From UBA4717 sp045536775 (GTDB lineage Bacteria > Bacillota > Clostridia > Oscillospirales > CAG-272): a stretch of DNA of 13,653 nt. Both the position numbers and the translations under genes were made by a program. The notes under the pieces are model-generated. The model ran no database searches. It saw only the letters and a list, made by a program, of their open reading frames with translations, and was not told where the DNA came from. Where the stretch lies: the NCBI GenBank assembly GCA_045536775.1, contig JAZSOD010000022.1:1-13653 (forward strand). The letters are read 5' to 3'. Positions 6,189-13,583 of the stretch are shown piece by piece; position 1 is the stretch's first letter, and each line of letters opens with the position of its first letter.

Positions 6189-6980
6189 ATGAACAAAAAA
6201 AGCTTTGCAGACCGTCCTCATAAGCGCAGTGAAGACAGGGCGGAGGCGGACGAAAATCTTGTTATAGGAAGAAACGCGGTGCGTGAGCTTTTGAAAAGCG
6301 GACGCAGCGTCGATAAAGTATTCGTTGCAAGGGGAGAGCGCGAGGGCTCGATAACCGTAATAGTGGCAGAGGCTATCAAAGCAAAGATACCCGTGGTCGA
6401 ATGCGAAAGGCAGAAGCTTGACGCTATGGCTCACGGTGTAGTGCATCAGGGAGTTATTGCTTCTGCGGCTGCAAAGGAATACGTGGGAATAGAGGATATA
6501 CTGAAGATAGCCGAGGAAAGAGGGGAGGCGCCGCTTATCGTGATCGCGGACGGCGTTGAGGACCCGCACAACCTCGGAGCAATAATAAGAGTTGCCGAGG
6601 GCGCGGGTGCCCACGGACTTATAATCCCCAAAAGACGCGCGGCGGGAGTTACGTCGGTTGTGGAAAAGGCGTCTGCAGGTGCGCTTGAGCATCTTGCTAT
6701 AGCTAAGGTATCAAATCTCGCGTCAGCGGTTGAAAAGCTCAAGGAGCTCGGTGTGTGGATATACGCGGCCGAGGCAGGAGGTACACCCTACTACGAGGTA
6801 GACTTCAGCGGACCCGCCGCAATAGTAGTCGGAAGCGAGGGCTTCGGCGTATCGAAGCTTATAAAGGACTTGAGTGACTTTAACGTGTCTATCCCTATGT
6901 ACGGAAAGGTTACCTCGTTCAATGTTTCCTGCGCTACCGCGGTTATAGTTTGCGAGGCGGCAAGACGTCACCGAGGATAA
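6189..6980 (+). CDS. rlmB: 23S rRNA (guanosine-2'-O)-methyltransferase RlmB / TrmH family
   Basis: A SPOUT-class SAM-dependent RNA ribose methyltransferase; by family it methylates a conserved G in 23S rRNA (G2251 in E. coli numbering). The 263-residue protein has an N-terminal L30e-like RNA-binding domain (about 23-95, beginning LVIGRNAVRELL) and a C-terminal knotted domain (about 115-263). The three SPOUT motifs are clear: NLGAIIR (128-134), VVGSEGFG (213-220), and SIPMYGKVTSFNVSCATAV (234-252). The N-terminal 20 residues are basic and disordered-looking. I place the start at the ATG at 6189, where GGAG (6172-6175) lies upstream at a rather long 13 nt. The ATG at 6168 and TTG at 6144 lack a ribosome-binding site. 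It is followed after 42 nt by the large membrane protein and they probably share a transcript. The exact RNA target is assigned by family; a tRNA target is less likely but not excluded. Confidence 0.9.
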   Translation: MNKKSFADRPHKRSEDRAEADENLVIGRNAVRELLKSGRSVDKVFVARGEREGSITVIVAEAIKAKIPVVECERQKLDAMAHGVVHQGVIASAAAKEYVGIEDILKIAEERGEAPLIVIADGVEDPHNLGAIIRVAEGAGAHGLIIPKRRAAGVTSVVEKASAGALEHLAIAKVSNLASAVEKLKELGVWIYAAEAGGTPYYEVDFSGPAAIVVGSEGFGVSKLIKDLSDFNVSIPMYGKVTSFNVSCATAVIVCEAARRHRG

Positions 6981-7022
6981 GCTTGGAATTACTCAATCAT
7001 CATACAGGAAAGGAAGATAAAA

Positions 7023-9752
7023 ATGCCCAACAGAGATGACGAACTGAGTCGCGACGAGCGCGATGCCGTTTCTGCCGAAGAGCTGTTAAGAAGGCTGAAG
7101 GGCGAGATGGAAACGGGAGGCGCGGTCAAGAAGACTGAAAGTCCCGTAAAAGAAGATTCTCATATAAGTGACGAGGCGGAGAGGACTGCCAGAGAAGAAG
7201 TCGTCCTCGGTGATCCCGATGAATTCGGAGATGATCTTGAGTCCTTGATGAGAATGGTTATGAATATGCCTGTCGAGGATACCGCGCCGGAGAAGACGGA
7301 TGAAGCTATTGTAAGCGAAGATGCAGAAATTGAGAAGACTGCAGAAGCCGAAGCGGAAGAAGCTGATGATCCGGAAGAAACGTATACTGACGCAGAGGAT
7401 TCTGCGGAGGGAAGCTCTGACGAGACGTCCGGTCACGAAGCTGTAATGGAAGACACTATCGTTTATTCTCAGCTTTCGTTTGATACGTTTGATGATGAAG
7501 AAACTGCGGAAGCGACGGTTAATGAAACTGCCGACGAGAATCATGAGGACAAAGCAGAGGAGCCCGTGCAGGAAATCGACGAGGTAGCCTCTGATGACGA
7601 TGCCGACCCGTGGTACGATGATGACGAGGATATATTAAAGGCGCTCGCCGAGGAAAACGAGCCTGTAGACACAGGCAAAGAGGACGAAGGACAAAAGTCC
7701 TTCTTAGCTGACGTTGCAAAGCTTATTAACGAGTCTATCCCCGAGCCCATTCCCGAGGATGACGAATTCGGATTCGTCGAGGATACTGCGGCAACCGAAG
7801 ACGAGACCGTAGACGGCGAGTCCGAGGCGATGGTGGGAGAAGACGGCGGACGTGAGTATACCTACACGGACGGAACTGAATTCAACAGCACAGAGGTAGG
7901 TATTTATAAAATTTTCGGCAACCAGGAGGATGCCGAAAAGGATTACGGCAAGGAAAAGGCGGCAGAGTGGTTTGATACCTCGAACGCACCTCCTATGCCC
8001 AGTCTGCCCGTAAAAAAGAAATTCTACGAATGCTTCGCGTCGGATTATGAATATACCTCTCACGAACAGGATGCGGAGATAAGAAGCAAGTATTCGAGGG
8101 TCTTCGGATTTACTGCTGTAAGATTTGTATTCTGCATAATATTTGCGGCTCTTATATTCGTTTTTGAAAATATGTCGCTTTTCGGTATCACCCCGACGGG
8201 AGCGATGAGTGTTTCCGTTTATCCTACGGTCTACGCGATGATAGACCTCCAGCTTGTCGTGCTTTGCGGCGTTATGGCGTACAGAAGTATATCAAGCGGA
8301 TTCGTTTCGCTCATAAAGCTTCGTCCGACCGCCGAAAGCGTTTCGACTATACTTCTTGCGGCATCGCTCGTATATACAGCAGTAATATCGGCGGCACCCG
8401 GACTCAGAGGCGGAGCAATCTATAATTTTCCCGTGGCACTTGCTATGGTGTTCACAATGCTTTGCGAGCTTCTGAATCTAAAGAGAGAAGCGATGGGCTT
8501 CGGAGTGGTTTCGTCTGCGCGCAGAAAGTACGCTATCAGACACATCACCGATGAGGAAAGAGCGCGTGATGCGGCACTGTTTGAGGATTACGTACCCGAG
8601 GGCTCACCTATGTTTGCGGTCGTTAAGACGGGATTTGTTGACGGATTCTTCAAGCACATTCGTCCCGACTTCACAAGAAGAAAGTTTACTGTAGCACTCC
8701 TTATAATCAACGCGGCGGAGGTAGTTCTTGCGGCAGTGTGCGTAATGCTAATGGGCGCGGACGCATATTCGGTAGCGACAATGGCGTATGGCACACTTGT
8801 GCTCGGACTCTCGTCCACATATATCATTTCGTGTGCTCACCCCTTCTACCGTGCGTCGAAGGTCGCGTTTGACACGGACAGCGCCGTGATCGGAGAAAGC
8901 TCACTTAAGGAGTATTCGGACGGTTCTGTTGTCTTCTTTGATGACAGGGACGTTTTCCCTGCAACGGGAGTCAAGATAAACAGCGTAAAGGTTTATGGCG
9001 AAAACAGAATAGATACTGTCATCTTCTACGCGGCGAGCATTTTCGCGCGTACCGGAGGACCTCTCCGTGACGTTTTCAGCCTTGCAACCGTTGATATAGG
9101 TCACAGCGAAAGCCTCGATATATTCGAGGGTGAGAGCAACGGTCTTTATTGCTCAATCGACGGCAATAACGTTTACGTCGGCACAAACGATTATATGATA
9201 TCAAAGGGTTACGAGACCCCGTACGGCGAAAACGATTCGGGACTTGAAAAAAGCGGTATTCGTCTTATGTATATGGCTGACGAGGAGGAGATACTCGCGA
9301 AGTTCATCCTTCAGTACACGGTAGACTCCGAGTACGAGCTTATTTTCAAGCAGCTCTACAAGGCGGGTATGTGCGTTGGCATCAGAACCAATGACCCCAA
9401 CATCGATACCGACTTCGTTATGAAGAAATTCAAGCTCGATACCGACTATCCCGTAAGAGTGGTGCATTTCGGACCCGACAGAGAGATAATCCGTACCACA
9501 GACAGATGTGAAAGCGGAATAGTCTCTACTCATTCGGTAAAATCCTTGCTCAAGGCTCTCTCACTTTGCGACAGGGTGAAATACGTGTCAAAGATACATA
9601 ATCTGTTCCTGATACTCGGAGCCGTGCTTTCGGTACTCTTGGTCTACATAGTTGCGATGTTCTCAAAGCTCGGAATCGGCTCGGTATATATCGCGCTTTA
9701 TCAGCTCTTCTGGATGATACCGATGTTACTTGTGACAATGTTTACGGAATGA
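7023..9752 (+). CDS. P-type ATPase-like membrane pseudoenzyme with acidic N-terminal extension
   Basis: I do not recognise a named family for this 909-residue protein. Residues 1 to about 350 are strongly acidic low-complexity sequence, probably disordered and cytoplasmic. Eight membrane segments follow: about 363-383, 399-420, 438-458, 466-486, 555-578, 582-603, 860-879 and 886-906. This is the 4+2+2 plan of P1B heavy-metal ATPases, with soluble loops at 487-554 and 604-859. The large loop also follows a P-type ATPase in order: C604-A-H-P607 where CPx should be, FFDDRDVFP (638-646) at the DKTGT position, GGPL (678-681) at the HP motif, GNNVYVGTNDY (714-724) like the N-domain nucleotide-site strand, and RTND (788-791) at TGD. 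The phosphorylation motif is destroyed apart from an Asp, and no TGE or GDGxND is visible, so transport by ATP hydrolysis is unlikely. The ATG at 7023 follows AGGAAG (7011-7016). It is probably co-transcribed with rlmB. A sensor, scaffold or regulatory role is inference. Confidence 0.75.
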   Translation: MPNRDDELSRDERDAVSAEELLRRLKGEMETGGAVKKTESPVKEDSHISDEAERTAREEVVLGDPDEFGDDLESLMRMVMNMPVEDTAPEKTDEAIVSEDAEIEKTAEAEAEEADDPEETYTDAEDSAEGSSDETSGHEAVMEDTIVYSQLSFDTFDDEETAEATVNETADENHEDKAEEPVQEIDEVASDDDADPWYDDDEDILKALAEENEPVDTGKEDEGQKSFLADVAKLINESIPEPIPEDDEFGFVEDTAATEDETVDGESEAMVGEDGGREYTYTDGTEFNSTEVGIYKIFGNQEDAEKDYGKEKAAEWFDTSNAPPMPSLPVKKKFYECFASDYEYTSHEQDAEIRSKYSRVFGFTAVRFVFCIIFAALIFVFENMSLFGITPTGAMSVSVYPTVYAMIDLQLVVLCGVMAYRSISSGFVSLIKLRPTAESVSTILLAASLVYTAVISAAPGLRGGAIYNFPVALAMVFTMLCELLNLKREAMGFGVVSSARRKYAIRHITDEERARDAALFEDYVPEGSPMFAVVKTGFVDGFFKHIRPDFTRRKFTVALLIINAAEVVLAAVCVMLMGADAYSVATMAYGTLVLGLSSTYIISCAHPFYRASKVAFDTDSAVIGESSLKEYSDGSVVFFDDRDVFPATGVKINSVKVYGENRIDTVIFYAASIFARTGGPLRDVFSLATVDIGHSESLDIFEGESNGLYCSIDGNNVYVGTNDYMISKGYETPYGENDSGLEKSGIRLMYMADEEEILAKFILQYTVDSEYELIFKQLYKAGMCVGIRTNDPNIDTDFVMKKFKLDTDYPVRVVHFGPDREIIRTTDRCESGIVSTHSVKSLLKALSLCDRVKYVSKIHNLFLILGAVLSVLLVYIVAMFSKLGIGSVYIALYQLFWMIPMLLVTMFTE

Positions 9753-9755
9753 AGC

Positions 9756-9785
9756 ATACCGTTACGGTCACCGCCGTAACGGTAT
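9756..9785 (+). terminator. Hairpin after the ATPase-like gene (weak terminator candidate)
   Basis: ATACCGTTACGG (9756-9767) pairs perfectly over 12 bp with CCGTAACGGTAT (9774-9785) around a 6-nt loop, 3 nt after the stop codon at 9752. Only CTTTAT follows, so there is no proper U-tract. It may terminate partially, or instead protect the 3' end or separate expression of the next genes. Confidence 0.5.
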
Positions 9786-9814
9786 CTTTATGAAAACGAC
9801 GGAAAGGCAAATTT

Positions 9815-11683
9815 ATGGAAAACAAAATATCCCTTGACCGCATACTCAAGCAGGTCGAAAAGCCGGGACGCTATTCGGGCGGAGAATTCGGTCAGATAAT
9901 AAAGGATAAAACGGGAATCAAGGCGAGATTTGCGTTTTGCTTCCCCGACACCTATGAGATAGGTATGTCGAATCTCGGTGTCCGCATACTTTACGGAGTG
10001 CTCAACCGCGAGGACGATATATGGTACGAAAGAGTGTACGCGCCGTGGATGGATATGGGCGAAAAGATGAAAAAGCACGGTATCCCTCTCTACGCCCACG
10101 AAAGCGGAGACGCAGTAAAGGATTTTGACATAGTCGCGTTTACCCTGCAGTATGAAATGTCTTACACAAACGTGCTATATATGCTCGAGCTTGCGGGAAT
10201 ACCACTTCTTGCCGCAGACAGAGGAGAGAATGAGCCCATAATAATCGGCGGCGGTCCGTGTGCGTATAATGCGGAGCCCGTTGCCGACTTCTTTGATATT
10301 TTCAGTATCGGAGAGGGCGAGGAGGCTCTCGTGGAGCTGACAAGACTTTATATAAAAATGAAAGAGGACGGAAGCTACACAAAGTCCGCGTTCTTGCGCG
10401 AGGCTGCAAAGCTGGGCGGCTTCTACGTCCCCTCGCTTTACGGTATTGAATATAATGCGGACGGAACGATAGGTGCAATAAAGCCTCTGTACGATGACGT
10501 TCCCGAAAAGGTGGTAAAGCGCATAATCGGCGATATGGACAAGGCGTACTATCCCGACAAGTTCATAATGCCGTATATCGAAACGGTACACGACAGAATA
10601 ACTCTTGAGGTTTACAGAGGCTGCATCCGCGGATGCAGATTCTGTCAAGCGGGTATGGTCTACAGACCTGTACGCGAGAAGTCGCCCGAGGTCTTGAACG
10701 AGCAGGCGAAGAAGCTTTATGATGCGACGGGCTATGACGAAATGTCGCTCATCTCGCTCAGTATAAGCGATTACTCAAAGCTTAAACCGCTTTGCGAGCA
10801 GCTTCTTGAATGGACTGACGATAATATGGTCAGCCTGTCACTTCCGTCGCTTCGCGCCGATAGCTTCTCAAAGGAGCTTATGGAGAAGATATCGGGAGTC
10901 AGAACAAGCGGACTTACCTTTGCCCCCGAGGCGGGAACTCAAAGACTTCGTGACGCCATAAATAAGAACGTCACCGAGGAGGACCTTATGCACGCCTGCA
11001 CGATAGCCTTTGAGGGCGGCAAGAATCAGGTCAAGCTCTACTTTATGCTCGGTCAGCCGACTGAGGAAATGGAGGATCTTGACGGCATAGGAGAGCTTGC
11101 GGACAAGGTTGTTGAAAAGTATTTTGAGATAAAGCGTCAGAACAGAGGAAGACTCAACAGACCCCCGTCCGTAACCGTCAGCGTGTCGACGTTTATTCCC
11201 AAGCCCTTTACCCCGTTTCAATGGGAGGCACAGGACGAGCTTGACGTTGTTTATAAAAAGCAGGAGCGTATTGCAGAAGGAATAAACAGAAGATTTGTCA
11301 AGTATCAGCATCACGATGCCAAGGTCAGCCGTATCGAAGCGGTGCTTGCGAGAGGTGACCGTAAGCTTTCAAAGGTGCTTCTTGAAGCCCGTAAGCTCGG
11401 TATGTGCTTTGATTCGTGGGACGAGTGCTTTGACTACGATAAGTGGTGCAAGTGCTTTGAGGCGGCAGACATTGACCCGTCGTTCTACGCCAACCGTCGC
11501 TTTGCTGACGATGAAATATTGCCGTGGGATATGATAGACTGCGGTGTAAGCAAGGAGTTTTTGCTTAGCGAAAACAAAAAGGCTCACGAAAATATTACTA
11601 CGCCCAACTGTTCGCAGAAATGCTCTGTGTGCGGCGCAAACAAGCTTGGAGGTGAAAGAACGTGGTGCAAGCGACAGCTGTAA
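9815..11683 (+). CDS. B12-binding-like radical SAM protein (TIGR03960 type)
   Basis: This 622-residue protein matches the family I know as TIGR03960. The N-terminal region (about 30-200) resembles a B12-binding fold: FAFCFPDTYEIGMSNLGVRILY, YAPWMDM, IIGGGPCAYNAEPVADFFD, SIGEGEEALVEL. I see no DxHxxG cobalamin-ligand motif. The radical SAM core (about 255-500) has its cluster motif as YRGCIRGCRFC, with C270, C274 and C277 binding a 4Fe-4S cluster. The tail carries another Cys group, C599, C603, C606 and C618, with the same CX3CX2C spacing at the start. The substrate is unknown; it is almost always paired with a DUF2344 protein, and a tRNA or rRNA modification role is conjectural. The ATG at 9815 follows GGAAAGG (9801-9807). 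It overlaps the next gene by 22 nt, indicating translational coupling. Confidence 0.9.
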   Translation: MENKISLDRILKQVEKPGRYSGGEFGQIIKDKTGIKARFAFCFPDTYEIGMSNLGVRILYGVLNREDDIWYERVYAPWMDMGEKMKKHGIPLYAHESGDAVKDFDIVAFTLQYEMSYTNVLYMLELAGIPLLAADRGENEPIIIGGGPCAYNAEPVADFFDIFSIGEGEEALVELTRLYIKMKEDGSYTKSAFLREAAKLGGFYVPSLYGIEYNADGTIGAIKPLYDDVPEKVVKRIIGDMDKAYYPDKFIMPYIETVHDRITLEVYRGCIRGCRFCQAGMVYRPVREKSPEVLNEQAKKLYDATGYDEMSLISLSISDYSKLKPLCEQLLEWTDDNMVSLSLPSLRADSFSKELMEKISGVRTSGLTFAPEAGTQRLRDAINKNVTEEDLMHACTIAFEGGKNQVKLYFMLGQPTEEMEDLDGIGELADKVVEKYFEIKRQNRGRLNRPPSVTVSVSTFIPKPFTPFQWEAQDELDVVYKKQERIAEGINRRFVKYQHHDAKVSRIEAVLARGDRKLSKVLLEARKLGMCFDSWDECFDYDKWCKCFEAADIDPSFYANRRFADDEILPWDMIDCGVSKEFLLSENKKAHENITTPNCSQKCSVCGANKLGGERTWCKRQL

Positions 11684-12342
11684 GACTCGGCTTTACAAAA
11701 ACGGGCAACCTGCAATTTATATCGCACCTCGACCTCGCGCGTACTATGTCGAGAGCGATCGTCAGAGCAGGAGTGCCGATATGGTATACCGAGGGCTTTA
11801 ACCCAAGACCTAAGCTCGTGTTCTCGCTCCCGCTTTCCATTGGCACCGAAAGCGTTTGCGAATTCGTTGACTTCAAAATTACCGAAAATATGCCGTTTGA
11901 AGAAATCGCAAAACGCGTCGAGGCAGAGTTTGCTCCCGAAATGAGAGTGAACGGTGTGTGGGCGCCCGAGCGTAAGCTTGCCGAAATAGGCTTTGCCGAG
12001 TATGAAATTATAATAAATTCAGAAAAGGCAGACGTTGATTTAGCAAACGGTATTGCCCAAATGTTAAAACAACCTCTTGTGGTCAAAAAGAGAAGCAAAA
12101 GCGGAGAGAAGGATGTGGATATTTCACCGCTGATAAAAACGTCAGAGGTGGTGCTTGAAAACGGATATATCCGAATAAACACACTTCTTTCCTGTGACAG
12201 CGCCAACTACTTAAACCCCGAATACGTAGTTCGTGCGGTGGCTGAGAGGTTTGGTATAGACTTTGAAAAGCCCGATACCGAATATTATTCGATTATGAGA
12301 AAAAGAGTGACCCTGTCTGACGGAGTCACCGACTTCAGATGA
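11662..12342 (+). CDS. DUF2344 / radical SAM-associated protein (TIGR03936 type)
   Basis: A 226-residue partner of the preceding radical SAM protein. The family signature is at the N-terminus: VRLGFTKTGNLQFISHLDLA, then IVRAGVPIWYTEGFNPRPK and FSLPLSIGTESVCEFVDF. In some bacteria this domain is fused to the C-terminus of the radical SAM protein; here it is separate and overlaps it by 22 nt, supporting a physical or functional pairing. The start is a GTG at 11662 with GGAGG (11648-11652) 9 nt upstream, inside the end of the radical SAM gene. Its biochemical function is not established. The C-terminal half (about 120-226) is less conserved and mixed in charge. A strong terminator begins at its stop codon, so it ends the operon. 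Confidence 0.9.
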   Translation: MVQATAVRLGFTKTGNLQFISHLDLARTMSRAIVRAGVPIWYTEGFNPRPKLVFSLPLSIGTESVCEFVDFKITENMPFEEIAKRVEAEFAPEMRVNGVWAPERKLAEIGFAEYEIIINSEKADVDLANGIAQMLKQPLVVKKRSKSGEKDVDISPLIKTSEVVLENGYIRINTLLSCDSANYLNPEYVVRAVAERFGIDFEKPDTEYYSIMRKRVTLSDGVTDFR

Positions 12343-12372
12343 AAAACGCCTGCGCAAGTCGCAGGCGTTTTT
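12342..12372. terminator. Bidirectional intrinsic terminator between convergent genes
   Basis: AAAAACGCCTGCG (12342-12354) pairs over 13 bp with CGCAGGCGTTTTT (12360-12372) around the loop CAAGT. Seen from the plus strand it ends in TTTTT, and from the minus strand in TTTTT as well. It overlaps the last base of the DUF2344 stop codon and the stop codon of the minus-strand gene, so it can serve both convergent operons. Confidence 0.92.
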
Positions 12373-12736
12373 ACAGTATGGTATCAAACGATACTGCGCC
12401 CGAGAATCTGATGTGCTCGACCGCATTCTTGAACTTTGCCTTGGCGGCATTGAATTCGGTCTTGTCACCGGCCTCGGCGTATTCGAGCATTAGCGTGACG
12501 GCATCGGTCACCGCCTCGGATTCGAGATGCACTACCGAAACCGATACGAACGGCTTCCATTTCTCCCAACGCTTGCATAATACTTTGACGTCATTAATTG
12601 CCTCGCTTGGCTCGTCGCTCATATCGTCAACAAGACTTACCAGACTCTTTGCAAAGTTAACGAGAAGAATCCCGTTGATTATCAAAAACGCGATAATGAC
12701 ACCTAATAATACAAATGAAATGACTGTAGTCTTCAT
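12371..12736 (-). CDS. DUF4363 family protein
   Basis: A 121-residue protein with one N-terminal membrane segment (about residues 6-28) and a mostly helical extracytoplasmic or membrane-associated region of about 90 residues. I recognise the size and the motif pattern (WEKWKPFVSVSVVHLE, followed by a helical region with AAKAKFKNAVEHI) as DUF4363, commonly found beside DUF421 genes in Clostridia. Its function is unknown. The ATG at 12736 has GGAGG 4 nt upstream (12741-12745 on the plus strand), which lies right next to the stop codon of the DUF421 gene. The 9-nt gap indicates co-transcription and probable translational coupling, with the two proteins perhaps acting together at the membrane. 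Confidence 0.83.
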   Translation of the reverse strand: MKTTVISFVLLGVIIAFLIINGILLVNFAKSLVSLVDDMSDEPSEAINDVKVLCKRWEKWKPFVSVSVVHLESEAVTDAVTLMLEYAEAGDKTEFNAAKAKFKNAVEHIRFSGAVSFDTIL

Positions 12737-12745
12737 AATACCTCC

Positions 12746-13423
12746 TCACAGAGCCTTGTCGCGTAAAACCAGAAGCTCGTTACCTGCATCGTCTACGGTA
12801 AAAAGAAACACATCGTCAACGCAGACGCCGCGCTTTTCAAGTTGCCTTTCCACCCACAATTTGCCCTTACCTGAAACCTTGAGATTGTAGTCGTTTATCA
12901 CCCCGTCGATTATTATAGCGTGGGCAATGCCCTTGCGTTCGACGTTGAGCCTCAAATTCTCGACCGAGACTGGTTGCTTTGCGGTTTTTGTAATCACGGA
13001 AAGCTGACCGTTCTGCTCGAGGATAGCGTATTCGATCTCGTCGAGAGAGGTGATGCTTTTAAGTCTTAACTGCCCGAACAGCTCCTCAAGGCTTATGCGG
13101 TTTCGCGCAAGCTCCTTCTGGTCAAGCACGCCTTTGCATATTATCATTGTCGGATGACCTATAAACAGCTTCTTTAACCGTCGGCTTTTTGTGAGAGCAA
13201 ACGAGGCTATGACCTCGACTGCGAGAAGAGTGAGTATCGGTATTACCGAAAACAAGAGAGGAATACCGTCGTCTGTTATACTGAAGGATGCAAGCTCGGA
13301 AAGCAAAAAGGTGGTGACAAGCTCGGACACCTCGAGTTCTCCTACCTGACGCTTTCCCATAATGCGCATCGTTCCGATAAGTATGATATATATGATGAGA
13401 GTGCGTATAAATATCGTTGACAA
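12746..13423 (-). CDS. DUF421 (YetF/YcaP family) membrane protein
   Basis: A 225-residue member of the DUF421/YetF family. It has hydrophobic segments at about residues 4-22, 34-48 and 54-77, followed by a cytoplasmic domain. Family signatures are MRIMGKRQVGELEVSELV (GKRQ at 23-26), GHPTMIICKGVL, ARNRISLEELFGQLR, and YAILEQNGQLSV. In Bacillus, YetF-type proteins have been linked to germination or stress, but no general activity is established. The start is a TTG at 13423, supported by GGAGG 5 nt upstream (13429-13433 on the plus strand); no ATG or GTG precedes the first membrane helix. It is the first gene of a two-gene operon with the DUF4363 partner. Confidence 0.9.
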   Translation of the reverse strand: MSTIFIRTLIIYIILIGTMRIMGKRQVGELEVSELVTTFLLSELASFSITDDGIPLLFSVIPILTLLAVEVIASFALTKSRRLKKLFIGHPTMIICKGVLDQKELARNRISLEELFGQLRLKSITSLDEIEYAILEQNGQLSVITKTAKQPVSVENLRLNVERKGIAHAIIIDGVINDYNLKVSGKGKLWVERQLEKRGVCVDDVFLFTVDDAGNELLVLRDKAL

Positions 13424-13482
13424 AATAACCTCCGAAAAAATTGTAAATAAAGTGAATAAAGGGAAGAAATACGGAAATAATT

Positions 13483-13491
13483 ATTGTACCA
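13483..13491 (-). promoter_or_regulatory. Possible extended -10 promoter of the DUF421 gene
   Basis: On the minus strand TGGTACAAT (plus-strand 13483-13491) forms an extended -10, about 60 nt before the TTG start. No convincing -35 is present at 16-18 nt, so this rests on the -10 alone in AT-rich sequence. The rest of the 13424-13653 gap contains no gene that I can support. Confidence 0.3.
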
Positions 13492-13554
13492 TATATATCA
13501 TTTGTACCTTTGAAATAATAATTCAAAATTTTCAAAAAACCTCTACAAAAAGTA

Positions 13555-13583
13555 TTGACAAGGGGAGTAAGAAGTGATATAAT
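13555..13583 (+). promoter_or_regulatory. Consensus sigma-A promoter firing out of the window
   Basis: A perfect TTGACA (13555-13560) and a perfect TATAAT (13578-13583) are separated by exactly 17 nt, with TG one base before the -10. It is divergent from the DUF421 operon. The expected transcript starts near 13590, and its first 60 nt contain a small hairpin, CTCTC (13591-13595) with GAGAG (13604-13608). No start codon with a ribosome-binding site occurs before the window ends, so the gene or RNA it drives lies to the right. Confidence 0.85.

Noticed and set aside
9790..9837. Short 15-codon leader peptide overlapping the start of the radical SAM gene
   Set aside because: There is an ATG and a stop in frame but no ribosome-binding site before it and no distinctive codons; chance occurrence is likely.
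11598..12206. Minus-strand reading frame of 202 codons opposite the DUF2344 gene
   Set aside because: It lies antisense to two recognised overlapping genes and is rich in Ser/Phe/Thr as expected of a shadow frame.
12339..12890. Plus-strand reading frame of 183 codons across the DUF4363 and DUF421 genes
   Set aside because: It crosses a bidirectional terminator and is antisense to two genes with good family matches and SD sequences.
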